Source of the DNA: Nitrobacter sp. Nb-311A
Lineage (GTDB): Bacteria > Pseudomonadota > Alphaproteobacteria > Rhizobiales > Xanthobacteraceae
NCBI RefSeq assembly: GCF_000152905.1
Contig: NZ_CH672417.1
Location: forward strand, 195,585-259,584
DNA: 64,000 bases
Reading direction: 5' to 3'
Shown here: positions 1-8,181 of the stretch, piece by piece
Numbering within the stretch: position 1 is the stretch's first letter
Layout of the letters: each line of letters begins with the position of its first letter
Program-made: the position numbers and the translations under genes
The notes under the pieces: generated by a model
The model's database searches: none
Told to the model about the DNA's origin: nothing
Seen by the model: the letters and a program-made list of their open reading frames with translations, nothing else

Positions 1-176
1 CGGCCCGGCACCGTCGTGCCGGACGACAGCACCACGCCGCGCCGGCTGTCGAGCAGGCCGATCAGGTCGTCGAGCCTGCTGCCGCCGGTAAAATGCTCGA
101 TCGACCGGCTGATCGAGAGACCGCCGGCGGTCAGGTACTCGCTTTGCGCGGGAAGGGAAAAGACGGTCCTGTTCAT
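1..176 (-). CDS. trpE: Anthranilate synthase (TrpE or fused TrpEG), N-terminal part, cut by window edge
   Basis: Reading the minus strand from the ATG at 176 gives a protein beginning MNRTVFSLPAQSEYLTAGGL and continuing through a segment with LDDLIGLLDSRRGVVLSSGTTVPGR before the window ends. This matches what I know of the N-terminus of rhizobial anthranilate synthase, which makes anthranilate from chorismate in tryptophan synthesis and is usually a TrpE-TrpG fusion in this group. Only about 58 residues are visible, so the fusion cannot be confirmed here. The gene follows a trpL leader peptide and attenuator, which supports the assignment strongly. Confidence 0.88.
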   Translation of the reverse strand, partial: MNRTVFSLPAQSEYLTAGGLSISRSIEHFTGGSRLDDLIGLLDSRRGVVLSSGTTVPG

Positions 177-223
177 GCAGTCCTCTTACGAGACTTGCGG
201 AGAGTGCGCCACACAGGACAAAC

Positions 224-252
224 AAAAAAGGCCGTCGCTCTGCATGACGGCT
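224..252 (-). terminator. trp attenuator: intrinsic terminator between trpL and trpE
   Basis: On the minus strand a GCCGTC / GACGGC stem (246-251 with 231-236) with a 9-base loop is followed by a run of six T at 229-224. It lies between the leader peptide stop (292) and the trpE start (176), the expected place for the terminator arm of a transcription attenuator. The alternative antiterminator pairing was not worked out. Confidence 0.82.
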
Positions 253-291
253 TTCGACGATTAGAATTGAGCAAAATCGCGCCGGCCAGCT

Positions 292-339
292 TCAGAAAGC
301 GGGCCACCAGAAACGGAACGGGCGAGCGGCAGGATTCAT
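292..339 (-). CDS. trpL: trpL leader peptide with tandem Trp codons
   Basis: The minus strand from 339 to 292 encodes a 15-residue peptide, MNPAARPFRFWWPAF, ending in TGA. Two adjacent Trp codons (TGG TGG, 309-304) lie a few codons before the stop, the classical sensor of a ribosome-mediated trp attenuator: stalling at the Trp codons when charged tRNA-Trp is scarce prevents the downstream terminator from forming. A promoter placed so that transcription would start at or next to the ATG suggests the mRNA is leaderless, as described for rhizobial trpL. Confidence 0.85.
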   Translation of the reverse strand: MNPAARPFRFWWPAF

Positions 340-345
340 GCCGGG

Positions 346-374
346 GAATCACCATTCCATTGGTACGATGTCAA
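346..374 (-). promoter_or_regulatory. Probable trpL-trpE promoter
   Basis: A perfect TTGACA (-35) lies at 374-369 on the minus strand. Seventeen bases further is TGATTC (351-346), a weak -10. A start 7 bases after that hexamer falls on the A of the trpL ATG (339), so the leader would have no 5' UTR. The -10 is poor, so the exact start is inference. Confidence 0.55.
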
Positions 375-480
375 GGGCGTTCGCGGCCGGACGCGAGCCG
401 CCTTCGCGGCGAGGTCGAGTCCGCCGCGATGACCCGGTTGCGCATCCAGCAATCCGGGTTAGATTCCCGTCCATGATTTT

Positions 481-538
481 GATTTGATGCGTTTTCTTCA
501 CGCGAACCGGATTCCACGCCGCTCGAAAACGCTATGAG
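481..538. repeat. Intergenic repeat, family 1 (GCGTTTTCTTCACGCGAACCGG...CGCTCGAAAACGC)
   Basis: This copy runs from a GATTTGATGCGTTTTC segment to CTCGAAAACGCTATG. The same pattern recurs at 33071-33130, 55936-55995, in inverse at 60080-60160, and in degenerate form near 46686-46970. The arms GCGTTTTC and GAAAACGC are inverted, so it can fold as a hairpin. It sits in the divergent gap between trpL and the PEBP gene. Confidence 0.8.
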
Positions 539-551
539 CCGGGAGAACATC

Positions 552-1049
552 ATGACGTTCAAAGTCGTGAGCAACAGTTTCAAGGATGGCGACTACCTCG
601 ACAACGATCATGTCCTGTCGGCGGATTTCGGTTTCGGCTGCGCGGGTGGCAACCGGTCGCCGCATCTGCGCTGGAGCGGCGCGCCGGCAGGCACGAAGAG
701 CTTCGCCGTAACCTGCTTCGATCCGGACGCGCCGACCGGGAGCGGCTTCTGGCATTGGGTCGTCATCAATATTCCACCCTCGGTGACAGAGCTGGTGCTC
801 GACGCCGGCAATCCCGGCAGCGGCAAGCTTCCAAGAGGCGCGCTGCAAACCCGCACCGACTACGGCACCGCCGGCTATGGCGGCCCCTGCCCGCCTGAAG
901 GCGATCACCCGCACCGTTATTTCTTCACCGTGCACGCCGTGGGAGGCAACATCAATGCCAGCGCTGACACCTCAGCGGCGGTGATCGGGTTCCAGCTTCA
1001 TTTCAACACGCTGGCGAAATCGGCAGTGATGGGCCTGTTCAAGCGCTGA
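552..1049 (+). CDS. YbhB/YbcL family Raf-kinase-inhibitor-like (PEBP) protein
   Basis: A 165-residue phosphatidylethanolamine-binding-protein fold member. Family marks are the ligand-pocket motif FDPDAPTGSGFWHW near residue 60 and the later GPCPPEGDHPHRYFF stretch. Bacterial members are cytoplasmic or periplasmic and mostly of unknown role. The ATG at 552 is preferred over the in-frame ATG at 534 because GGGAG lies at the right distance before 552. No signal peptide is seen. It is monocistronic and ends in a strong bidirectional terminator shared with the convergent cytochrome bc1 operon. Confidence 0.9.
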   Translation: MTFKVVSNSFKDGDYLDNDHVLSADFGFGCAGGNRSPHLRWSGAPAGTKSFAVTCFDPDAPTGSGFWHWVVINIPPSVTELVLDAGNPGSGKLPRGALQTRTDYGTAGYGGPCPPEGDHPHRYFFTVHAVGGNINASADTSAAVIGFQLHFNTLAKSAVMGLFKR

Positions 1050-1132
1050 GCAAACGGCCCTTCCCGCCCTCGCATCACAATTCGAACTTGGCCCCGTCGC
1101 TGCTTGGATCGGCTTCGTTACATACAAAAATC

Positions 1133-1160
1133 AAAAAGGCTCCCATATGGGAGCCTTTTT
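1133..1160. terminator. Bidirectional intrinsic terminator
   Basis: A perfect palindrome GGCTCCCATATGGGAGCC is flanked by five A on the left and five T on the right, so it can end transcription from both the PEBP gene (+) and the fbcH gene (-), whose ends converge here. Confidence 0.92.
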
Positions 1161-1180
1161 GTCTTGAGACGGGCAGAACC

Positions 1181-3244
1181 TCAATGCGCGTCAGCCCAGA
1201 CCGCCCTTTTGGTGAAGTAGAGCAGTCCGGTAAGGATGATCATGAAAATCATGACCTGAAAGCCGAGCCGTTTGCGCTCCTCGAGCTTCGGCTCGGCGGT
1301 CCACATCAGAAACGCCGCCACATCCTTCGCATACTGATCGACCTTCTGCGGTGTCCCGTCATCATAGGTCACCTGATCATCCGCCAGCACGCTTGGCATC
1401 TTCATGGCATGACCGGGAAAGTACTTGTTGTAGGTCGATCCATCCGGAAGCTCGAACCCTTCCGGCGGCGTTTCCTCGAACCCTGTCAAAATAGCGTGGA
1501 TGTAGTTCGGGCCTTTCTCCTGAAACTGCGTGAAGGCATCGAAAATGAACTGCGGGAAACCACGCTCATAGCCGCGCGCCTTGGCCATCAGGGAGAGATC
1601 GGGGGGAGCCGCGCCGCCATTGGCCGCGCGAGCGGCGTTCTCGTTGGGAAACGGCGCCGGAAACTTGTCGGCAACACGTCCGGGCCGCTCGAACATCTCG
1701 CCGGCGTCGTTGGGCCCGTCTTTCACCTGAATCTCGGCAGCCAGCGCCTCGGCCTGGGCAATCGAGAAGCCGGGGCCGCCCGGATCGGTCAGATTGCGAT
1801 AATGCACGAGATTCATGGAGTGGCAGGCCGAGCAGACTTCCTTGTAGATCTTGTAGCCGCGCTGCAACTGGCCCTGATCAAATTTTCCGAACGGGCCGGC
1901 GAACGACCAGTTCACTGAGGGTGGAGTCGGGCCATGCTCGGCCGCCCTCGCCGTCGAACCGCCATCCAGCGCCAGCAATCCGACAGCCCCGATCACCGCC
2001 AGGGCCGAGGCCACGACACTTTTTTTCTTCCCCAGCACATCATCGGCGATTGAATTGGGGACAGTTCGCGGCTTTTCGATGCGGCTCAGGATCGGCAGCA
2101 CGATCAGGAAATAGGCGAAGTAGCAAGCCGTCAGGATGCGGCCAGCGACCACATAAACGCCTTCCGGCGGCTTCGCGCCGAGATAACCAAGGCCGAGACA
2201 AACACCGACGAAGATCCAGAAGCATTGCTTGGCGAGCGGACGATAACGCATCGAGCGGGTCTTGGCGGAATCGAGCCAGGGCAGGAAGGCCAGGATCAGG
2301 ATAGCGCTGAACATCGCCGCCACACCCGCGAGCTTGTTCGGGATCGAGCGCAGGATCGCGTAGAACGGAAGATAGTACCATTCCGGCACGATGTGCGCGG
2401 GCGTCACGCCCGGGTTGGCCGGGATGTAGTTGTCGGGATCACCGAGATAGTTCGGGATGTAGAAGATGAACCAGCAATAGAACAGGATGAAGCACGAAAG
2501 GCCGAACGCATCCTTGATCGTCGCATAGGGTGTAAACGGCACCGTATCCTTCGCCGTCTTTGGCTCGACGCCAGCCGGGTTGTTCTGTCCCGCGACATGC
2601 AACGCCCAGACGTGCAGCACGACCACGCCGGCGATCACGAACGGCAGCAGGTAGTGCAGCGAGAAGAAACGATTCAGTGTCGGATTGCCGACCGAATAGC
2701 CGCCCCATAGCAGGGTCACGATGCTTTCGCCGAAATAGGGAATGGCGGAGAACAGGTTGGTGATGACGGTCGCGCCCCAGAAGCTCATCTGGCCCCACGG
2801 CAGCACGTAACCCATGAAGCCGGTCGCCATCATCAGGAGGTAGATGATAACGCCCAGGATCCAGAGAATCTCGCGCGGTTCCTTGTAGGAGCCGTAATAC
2901 AGGCCGCGAAGCATGTGAATATAAACGGCGATGAAGAACATCGAGGCGCCGTTCGAATGAAGGTAACGCAGCAGCCAGCCGTAATCGACATCGCGCACGA
3001 TGGCTTCGACCGAGTTGAAGGCGAGATCGGCGTGCGGCGTATAGTGCATCGCCAGAATGACGCCGGTGATGATTTGCACCCCGAGCATGAACGAGAGGAT
3101 GCCGCCGAAGGTCCACCAATAGTTCAGGTTGCGCGGTGTCGGATAGGCGACGAACGAGGAATGGACGAGGCCGAAGATCGGCAAGCGCCGCTCGATCCAT
3201 TTGAGGACTGAATTTTGCGGCTGAAAGCTGGATGGTCCGCTCAT
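1181..3244 (-). CDS. fbcH: Cytochrome b/c1 fusion precursor of the bc1 complex
   Basis: A 687-residue polyprotein. The first ~410 residues are cytochrome b: multiple membrane helices, the PEWY quinol-site motif ([14 protein letters not shown]) and the [16 protein letters not shown] segment. Residues from about 430 are cytochrome c1, with a signal-like hydrophobic stretch and an Ala-rich cleavage region (STARA/AEHG), the heme motif CSACH, and a C-terminal anchor helix. In Bradyrhizobium the single gene product is cleaved after membrane insertion into the two subunits. It receives electrons from quinol and passes them to cytochrome c. It lies 51 bases after petA in the same operon. A separate cytochrome c1 gene is absent, as expected for the fusion. 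Confidence 0.97.
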   Translation of the reverse strand: MSGPSSFQPQNSVLKWIERRLPIFGLVHSSFVAYPTPRNLNYWWTFGGILSFMLGVQIITGVILAMHYTPHADLAFNSVEAIVRDVDYGWLLRYLHSNGASMFFIAVYIHMLRGLYYGSYKEPREILWILGVIIYLLMMATGFMGYVLPWGQMSFWGATVITNLFSAIPYFGESIVTLLWGGYSVGNPTLNRFFSLHYLLPFVIAGVVVLHVWALHVAGQNNPAGVEPKTAKDTVPFTPYATIKDAFGLSCFILFYCWFIFYIPNYLGDPDNYIPANPGVTPAHIVPEWYYLPFYAILRSIPNKLAGVAAMFSAILILAFLPWLDSAKTRSMRYRPLAKQCFWIFVGVCLGLGYLGAKPPEGVYVVAGRILTACYFAYFLIVLPILSRIEKPRTVPNSIADDVLGKKKSVVASALAVIGAVGLLALDGGSTARAAEHGPTPPSVNWSFAGPFGKFDQGQLQRGYKIYKEVCSACHSMNLVHYRNLTDPGGPGFSIAQAEALAAEIQVKDGPNDAGEMFERPGRVADKFPAPFPNENAARAANGGAAPPDLSLMAKARGYERGFPQFIFDAFTQFQEKGPNYIHAILTGFEETPPEGFELPDGSTYNKYFPGHAMKMPSVLADDQVTYDDGTPQKVDQYAKDVAAFLMWTAEPKLEERKRLGFQVMIFMIILTGLLYFTKRAVWADAH

Positions 3245-3295
3245 GATGCGATCCTGAAGAATGACGCGACGCGTTCGGTTAGGGGCTTTTCGGCC

Positions 3296-3823
3296 TTATC
3301 CGATCCTGATCTTGCTGTCGGAAACAAAGGCGTAAGGCGGAATGGCAAGATTGAGCGGCGCCGGCCCCTGGCGGATGCGGCCTGAAGAATCGTACTGAGA
3401 CCCATGGCACGGACAGAAAAATCCGTCGTAGTTCCCTTCATGCGCAATTGGAATGCAGCCGAGATGGGTGCAGATGCCGATGACGACCAGCCACTGGTCA
3501 TGGCCCTCCTTGACACGCGCGGAATCCGGCTGCGGATCAGGCAGGCTCGCGACATTGACGTCGCGGGCTTCCTCGATCTGTTTCTTGGTGCGGTGCATGA
3601 TGTAGATCGGCTTGCCGCGCCAGAACACCTTGATGTCCTGCCCATCGGCGATCGGAGCGAGATCGACTTCAATGGGGGCGCCGGCGGCGACCGTGGAGGC
3701 ATCCGGGTTCAGCTGAGCTACCAGCGGCCATGCCGCGGCCGCCGCGCCGACGGCGGCGACGGCGCCGGTTGCCACGAAAAGGAAATCACGGCGGCTTTGT
3801 CCTGCCGAAGACGATGTCGTCAC
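3296..3823 (-). CDS. petA: Rieske iron-sulfur protein of the bc1 complex
   Basis: A 175-residue Rieske protein. The N-terminus has a twin-arginine motif (SRRDFLF, residues 10-16) followed by a hydrophobic Ala-rich helix that serves as uncleaved anchor. The 2Fe-2S ligands are in CTHLGC (C118, H120) and CPCHGS (C137, H140), with C123 and C139 placed for the conserved disulfide. It starts with GTG after GAAAGGG. It is the first gene of the petA-fbcH operon and oxidises quinol at the periplasmic face of the membrane. Confidence 0.96.
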   Translation of the reverse strand: MTTSSSAGQSRRDFLFVATGAVAAVGAAAAAWPLVAQLNPDASTVAAGAPIEVDLAPIADGQDIKVFWRGKPIYIMHRTKKQIEEARDVNVASLPDPQPDSARVKEGHDQWLVVIGICTHLGCIPIAHEGNYDGFFCPCHGSQYDSSGRIRQGPAPLNLAIPPYAFVSDSKIRIG

Positions 3824-4021
3824 GATTCCAACCCTTTCTTATTCGCTGCCGGTCTTATTGTTATGGTGTACCCATTCCCAGGAGAGATACGTCTTTCGAG
3901 CGGCCGTGTGATTGGCCGTTTTATTGGCATCGTCGTTGAGTGAGCGCAAGTGCGCTATCGGTCTCATTCGTGCAGCGCACAAATCCTCCCGTAGCCGCGA
4001 AGCAGGGAAAGCATCGAATTC

Positions 4022-4492
4022 ATGCGGGTCGCGCTCTTCCAACCTGATATACCGCAAAACACCGGGACAATTCTCCGTTTGTGTGCCTGCCTCGACGTCG
4101 AAGCCCATATCATCGAGCCTGCCGGGTTTCCGGTCTCGGACCGCCATTTCCGCCGTGCGGGCATGGACTACCTCGACGAGGTCGCCATTGTGCGCCACGA
4201 TTCATGGCAGAAATTCCAGCAATGGCGCGCCGCAGATGGCGGCCGGCTGGTATTGTTTACGACCAAGGGCGCACGCCCCTATCTGGACCATCGCTTTGCC
4301 GATACAGATATTTTACTGTTCGGACGCGAAAGCGCGGGAGTTCCGGACGCGGTCGCGGACGCCGCGGACGCAACTTTGGTGATACCGGTCAGGCCTGGGC
4401 TGCGCTCGCTGAACGTCGCCATGGCGGCGGCCATGGCAGTGGGCGAGGCCTTGCGGCAGACGGGGTCGGACGCCCCGGGAAGGTCTTCGTGA
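4022..4492 (+). CDS. trmL: tRNA (cytidine/uridine-34-2'-O)-methyltransferase, SPOUT family
   Basis: A 156-residue SPOUT (trefoil-knot) methyltransferase. Typical stretches are MRVALFQPDIPQNTGTILRL at the start, LLFGRESAGVPD near residue 100 and the knot segment PGLRSLNVAMAAA near 125. TrmL methylates the 2'-O of the wobble nucleotide in certain leucine tRNAs. It overlaps the next gene by 4 bases (GTGA), so it is co-transcribed with queE, and both act on wobble-base modification. It is divergent from petA across a 198-base gap. Confidence 0.9.
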   Translation: MRVALFQPDIPQNTGTILRLCACLDVEAHIIEPAGFPVSDRHFRRAGMDYLDEVAIVRHDSWQKFQQWRAADGGRLVLFTTKGARPYLDHRFADTDILLFGRESAGVPDAVADAADATLVIPVRPGLRSLNVAMAAAMAVGEALRQTGSDAPGRSS

Positions 4493-5121
4493 GTTACGCG
4501 ATCAAGGAGGTTTTTCTGACGCTGCAGGGCGAAGGCGCCCATGCCGGCAGGGCCGCGGTATTCTGTCGCTTCTCCGGCTGCAACCTTTGGAGCGGCCGCG
4601 AAAAGGACCGCGCTTCGGCCACCTGCGCGTTTTGCGACACTGATTTCGTGGGCACCGACGGAACGCTAGGTGGCCGCTACGATACTGCCGATGCGCTGGC
4701 GGAAACGGTTGCGGCGCAATGGATCGGACCCGCCGCCCACCGTTACGCCGTGTTGACCGGCGGTGAGCCGCTGTTACAGGTTGACAAAGCATTCATCGAT
4801 GCGTTGCACGCTCGCAGGTTCGAAATCGGAATCGAGACCAACGGCACCATCGTGCCGCCCGACGGCATCGACTGGCTGTGTGTCAGTCCCAAGGCCGGCG
4901 CCGATTTGCGGGTCACCAAAGGTCACGAACTCAAGCTGGTCTATCCGCAAGAGAATATCCGGCCCGAGGATTTCAAGGACCTCGCCTTCGAGCGATTTTC
5001 GTTGCAGCCGATGGATGGGCCGGACGCGGCCGACAACACCGCGCGCGCCATCGATTATTGCCTGCGGCACCCGCAGTGGCGGCTCAGCCTGCAGACACAC
5101 AAGACGATCGGAATAAGGTAG
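4489..5121 (+). CDS. queE: 7-carboxy-7-deazaguanine synthase (radical SAM)
   Basis: A 210-residue radical SAM enzyme that makes 7-carboxy-7-deazaguanine from carboxytetrahydropterin in queuosine synthesis. It starts at the GTG overlapping the trmL stop. The cluster-binding cysteines are C31, C46 and C49, an expanded CX14CX2C motif typical of proteobacterial QueE rather than the standard CX3CX2C. Other landmarks are the TLQGEGAHAGRAAVFCRFSG start and TGGEPLLQ, plus ETNGT in the SAM region. It is followed by a QueD-like gene, and the pathway order (QueD then QueE) fits. Confidence 0.93.
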   Translation: MSYAIKEVFLTLQGEGAHAGRAAVFCRFSGCNLWSGREKDRASATCAFCDTDFVGTDGTLGGRYDTADALAETVAAQWIGPAAHRYAVLTGGEPLLQVDKAFIDALHARRFEIGIETNGTIVPPDGIDWLCVSPKAGADLRVTKGHELKLVYPQENIRPEDFKDLAFERFSLQPMDGPDAADNTARAIDYCLRHPQWRLSLQTHKTIGIR

Positions 5122-5244
5122 ATGAATCCCTAACAGGGGTGAATAAATGCATTCCTTGCAGGCTCGCCGTCCACCTCTAGGAACAGGATGAACTGCAGGA
5201 TCAAGCCCGGCGGAGCGAATTTGGATGAGAGGCGGTTTTCAGGA

Positions 5245-5610
5245 ATGTGGGAGTTGACGAAATCATTCCGCTTCGAGGCCGCGCACGCGCTGCCGGGGAC
5301 GACATTGGGAATCGCGAGCATGGAAATCCACGGCCATTCGTTTCGGGCTGAGGTGAGCCTTCGCGGCAAGCCTGATCCCGCGAGCGGAATGGTGCTCGAT
5401 CTCGGCCTGCTCGAACGAAGCATGGACAAAGTCCGGAACAAGCTCGACCATAAGCTTCTCAACGATATCGAAGGGCTTGGTCTGCCGACGCTTGAAAATC
5501 TGGCGCGTTTCATCTGGGATCATGTCCAGCACGCAGGACACGTGACACGCGTCAGCGTGCATCGCGATAGTTGCGGCGAAAGCTGCGCCTATTTCGGGCC
5601 TGAAAATTGA
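5245..5610 (+). CDS. queD: QueD-like 6-carboxytetrahydropterin synthase, variant active site
   Basis: A 121-residue PTPS-family protein beginning MWELTKSFRFEAAH; AGGA lies just before this ATG. The zinc ligands are kept (H14, H29, H31 in EIHGHSF) and so is the D68-H69 pair. Where E. coli QueD has its catalytic Cys four residues before HGH, this protein has Ser25, and the conserved C-terminal Glu is Asp108; a CxxxC pair (C110, C114) is present. Its place after queE argues for a queuosine role, but the chemistry may differ from that of classical QueD. It lies 123 bases after queE. Confidence 0.8.
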   Translation: MWELTKSFRFEAAHALPGTTLGIASMEIHGHSFRAEVSLRGKPDPASGMVLDLGLLERSMDKVRNKLDHKLLNDIEGLGLPTLENLARFIWDHVQHAGHVTRVSVHRDSCGESCAYFGPEN

Positions 5611-5617
5611 ATCTACA

Positions 5618-5745
5618 CTTGTCATTGCGAACACCCGCGTCTTGCCTGGGGCGAGCCCGGGCACAAGCTCCGCGAAGCAATCCGGCAGCAACGACAAGGC
5701 CGGACCGTTTCGTTGCTTGCACTGCTCACAACGACAAAGTCTTTT
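5618..5745. repeat. Probable degenerate intergenic inverted repeat
   Basis: The gap before hemF contains TCATTGCGA, CGCGAAGCAATCCGG and, further on, a partly complementary CGTTGCTTGC...CACAACGA. This resembles the imperfect palindromic 'CGAAGCAATCC' repeats common in Bradyrhizobium genomes. Only one copy is seen in this window, so the family assignment is from memory and weak. Confidence 0.4.
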
Positions 5746-5757
5746 AAGGAATCTCCG

Positions 5758-6645
5758 ATGGACGCCTCCCTGCTCGACAACCACAAAACCCGCGCGCGAT
5801 CCTGGTTCGAGCAACTGCGCGACGATATCTGCTCGGCTTTTGAAAAGCTGGAAGATGACGCGCCCGCCTCGCTCTATCCCGGCAGCGCGGGACGTTTCGT
5901 CCGCACGCCGTGGGAGCGCACCGACCACACCGGGCAGCCCGGAGGCGGCGGCGTCATGTCGATGATGCACGGGCGGCTGTTCGAGAAGGTCGGCGTGCAC
6001 TGCTCGACCGTGCACGGCGAATTCGCGCCGGAGTTTCGCGCGCAAATTCCGGGAGCTGCGGATGATCCGAATTTCTGGGCGTCGGGCATCTCGTTGATCG
6101 CCCATATGCGCAATCCGCATATTCCCGCCGTTCACATGAACACGCGCTTCGTGGTGACCACGAAAGCATGGTTCGGCGGCGGCGGCGACCTGACGCCGGT
6201 GCTGATGCGGCGCCGCACGCAGGAGGATCCCGACAGCGTCGCATTCCACGCGGCGATGAAGTCCGCCTGCGACGCTCACGCCGCCATCGCCCCGTACGAC
6301 AAATACAAAACCTGGTGCGACGAGTATTTCTATCTGCCGCATCGCAAGGAAGCGCGCGGGATCGGCGGCATCTTCTATGACTGGCATGACAGCGGCGATT
6401 GGGATGCCGATCTCGCCTTCACGCAGGATGTCGGGCGGGCGCTGCTCAGGGTCTACCCCGAGATCGTGCGCAGCAATTTCAACACGCCCTGGACGGCGGC
6501 CGATCGCGAGGAGCAGGTGATCCGGCGGGGACGTTACGCCGAGTTCAATCTTCTTTACGACCGCGGCACCATTTTCGGGCTGAAGACCGGAGGTAACGTC
6601 GAGTCGATTCTCTCCTCGATGCCTCCCGAGGTGAAATGGCCATGA
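5758..6645 (+). CDS. hemF: Oxygen-dependent coproporphyrinogen III oxidase
   Basis: A 295-residue HemF, which decarboxylates coproporphyrinogen III to protoporphyrinogen IX using O2. Typical family segments are [19 protein letters not shown] near residue 65, [10 protein letters not shown] near 138, and [19 protein letters not shown] near 200; the C-terminal [21 protein letters not shown] is diagnostic. It starts at the ATG at 5758; longer in-frame forms would run into the repeat-like upstream gap. It stands alone and converges on the cca operon. Heme supply matters to the many c-type cytochromes coded nearby, but no regulatory link is visible. Confidence 0.96.
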   Translation: MDASLLDNHKTRARSWFEQLRDDICSAFEKLEDDAPASLYPGSAGRFVRTPWERTDHTGQPGGGGVMSMMHGRLFEKVGVHCSTVHGEFAPEFRAQIPGAADDPNFWASGISLIAHMRNPHIPAVHMNTRFVVTTKAWFGGGGDLTPVLMRRRTQEDPDSVAFHAAMKSACDAHAAIAPYDKYKTWCDEYFYLPHRKEARGIGGIFYDWHDSGDWDADLAFTQDVGRALLRVYPEIVRSNFNTPWTAADREEQVIRRGRYAEFNLLYDRGTIFGLKTGGNVESILSSMPPEVKWP

Positions 6646-6664
6646 CGGAGTATTCCGCCCGCGC

Positions 6665-7921
6665 TCACAGCCGGTGATCGCGCGTGAACCGTGCAACGGT
6701 CTGATCGGCGATCGCCGAAAGCCGCGCGGAATCGAGCGGGAAATCCTCGGCCAGCCAGGCATCTTCCGCGATCGTCAAGACGTGTCCGAGCGCCGGACCT
6801 TCCGCGATTCCGCGTGCGACGAAATCGCCGGCCTTCAAAGGAAAGGCCGGCGGCTGCCAGCGCTGCGGCAGGCTTGCGACGTTTAGCCACGGCGCCGGAT
6901 CGGCGCCGAGCCCAGCCCGCGACCACGCCTGCATCAGCCGGTCGCGAAAGCGCGTCGCGCCAAGCCGGTACAACCGCCGCCGCGCGGTCGCCTCGTCCAT
7001 GCCGCCGAGCCGCCACCAGCGATGACCCATCGAGTCCAGCTCTTTCGCCTCGGCATTGGAAAGCCGCAATCTCTGCGCAATCCGCCGCGCATCTTCGGTG
7101 ACCGATACCGCAAGCGCCGCGAGCCGGCGGATCGGATCCGGCGCAAGTTCCAGCGCGCGCTCTGCCGCCATCATCGCCGCGAGCGGTCCACGATAGGAGA
7201 CCCCGCCGAGAAGAGCCAGCAGCAGGCCGCCATCCTCCATCGCCACCACTGCCTCCACCGCGCCTTCCGCGACCAGCAGCTTCAGCATCTCCGCCCGCAC
7301 CCGTTCGGCCGACAGCGTGACAAGTCCGGCGCGGCCGCGAATGCAGGCGAGATGGCCATTGCGGTCAGGTTCGCCTGCGCCATAGGCCGCGTGAATCCGG
7401 AAAAAGCGGAGTATGCGCAGGTAATCCTCTGCGATGCGCCGATCCGGATCACCGATGAAGCGCACCCGCTTAGCCGCGATGTCATCGAGTCCGCCGACGT
7501 GATCGTGTACTGTCCCATCGCTATCGACTGACAGACCGTTGATGGTAAAATCGCGGCGCTCGGCATCGCGCGCCCAATCCCGGCCGAACGCAACCTTGGC
7601 CCTGCGGCCGAAGGTTTCAACGTCTTCGCGCAGCGTCGTGATTTCGAATGGCCGGCCTTCGACGACCAGCGTAACCGTGCCGTGTTCAATTCCGGTCGGA
7701 ATACTTTTGATGCGGGCCGAGGCCGCGCGGCGCATGACTTCTTCGGGCGGCGCCGTGGTGGCGACGTCGATCTCGCCCACGGGCAGCCCCATCAAGGCGT
7801 TGCGGACCGCGCCGCCGACGACCCGCGCCTCCTCGCCGTTACCATTGAGCAGCGCAAGAACGCGCACTGCCGGACCCGATTTCAGCCAGCCCGCATCGCA
7901 TAGCGGGCGGGCCTTGTTCAC
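6665..7921 (-). CDS. cca: CCA tRNA nucleotidyltransferase / poly(A) polymerase family
   Basis: A 418-residue class II nucleotidyltransferase. The N-terminal catalytic motif is VVGGAVRNALMG followed by GEIDVATT, in which the usual DxD pair reads E-x-D. The RRDFTINGLSVD motif and RIAEDYLRILRFFRIHA segment for nucleotide recognition are present. It adds or repairs the 3' CCA of tRNAs; assignment to CCA-adding rather than poly(A) polymerase rests on the usual alphaproteobacterial annotation. The GTG start overlaps the preceding stop by 4 bases; it is the last gene of a four-gene operon. Confidence 0.9.
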   Translation of the reverse strand: MNKARPLCDAGWLKSGPAVRVLALLNGNGEEARVVGGAVRNALMGLPVGEIDVATTAPPEEVMRRAASARIKSIPTGIEHGTVTLVVEGRPFEITTLREDVETFGRRAKVAFGRDWARDAERRDFTINGLSVDSDGTVHDHVGGLDDIAAKRVRFIGDPDRRIAEDYLRILRFFRIHAAYGAGEPDRNGHLACIRGRAGLVTLSAERVRAEMLKLLVAEGAVEAVVAMEDGGLLLALLGGVSYRGPLAAMMAAERALELAPDPIRRLAALAVSVTEDARRIAQRLRLSNAEAKELDSMGHRWWRLGGMDEATARRRLYRLGATRFRDRLMQAWSRAGLGADPAPWLNVASLPQRWQPPAFPLKAGDFVARGIAEGPALGHVLTIAEDAWLAEDFPLDSARLSAIADQTVARFTRDHRL

Positions 7922-8181
7922 CTCTCAACTCCGGGCACGAGTTTGCCATTCTCAAGATGCGCGGGAATATAGGTTGAATCCGGCGGCGCGCCCGAGAAAT
8001 TCGCCAACAGAACGAAACTGACGACGACCAGCACCAGCGCCGCGAGCGAGAGCCTCACCACGACGTGCTGTGGCCATGAGGCCGCAATCATGAAGTCCAC
8101 ACGGTTGGCGATCAGATATGCCGCGTAGATCGCAAACGGAATCAGGAAGATTCCGAGTTCCATTAGAACGGGACGGATCAT
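7918..8181 (-). CDS. DUF6111 family small membrane protein
   Basis: An 87-residue protein with two hydrophobic helices (about residues 6-25 and 43-62) and a polar C-terminus, matching the DUF6111 family as I remember it. Function unknown. Its ATG overlaps the NUDIX gene stop (ATGA) and its stop overlaps the cca start (GTGA), so all are translationally coupled. This gene order is usual in Bradyrhizobiaceae, which is inference from memory. Confidence 0.8.
   Translation of the reverse strand: MIRPVLMELGIFLIPFAIYAAYLIANRVDFMIAASWPQHVVVRLSLAALVLVVVSFVLLANFSGAPPDSTYIPAHLENGKLVPGVER

Noticed and set aside
425-478. tRNA-like 3' end (CCGGGTTAGATTCCCG, resembling a T-arm)
   Set aside because: The T-loop is not canonical (TTAGATT), no acceptor or anticodon stem can be built around it, and no CCA end follows. 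It may be a tRNA fossil but cannot be called.
5263-6762. 499-codon open frame on the minus strand over queD and hemF
   Set aside because: It covers two clear genes, has no family motif and an Arg/Pro/Gly-rich composition typical of antisense frames in high-GC DNA.
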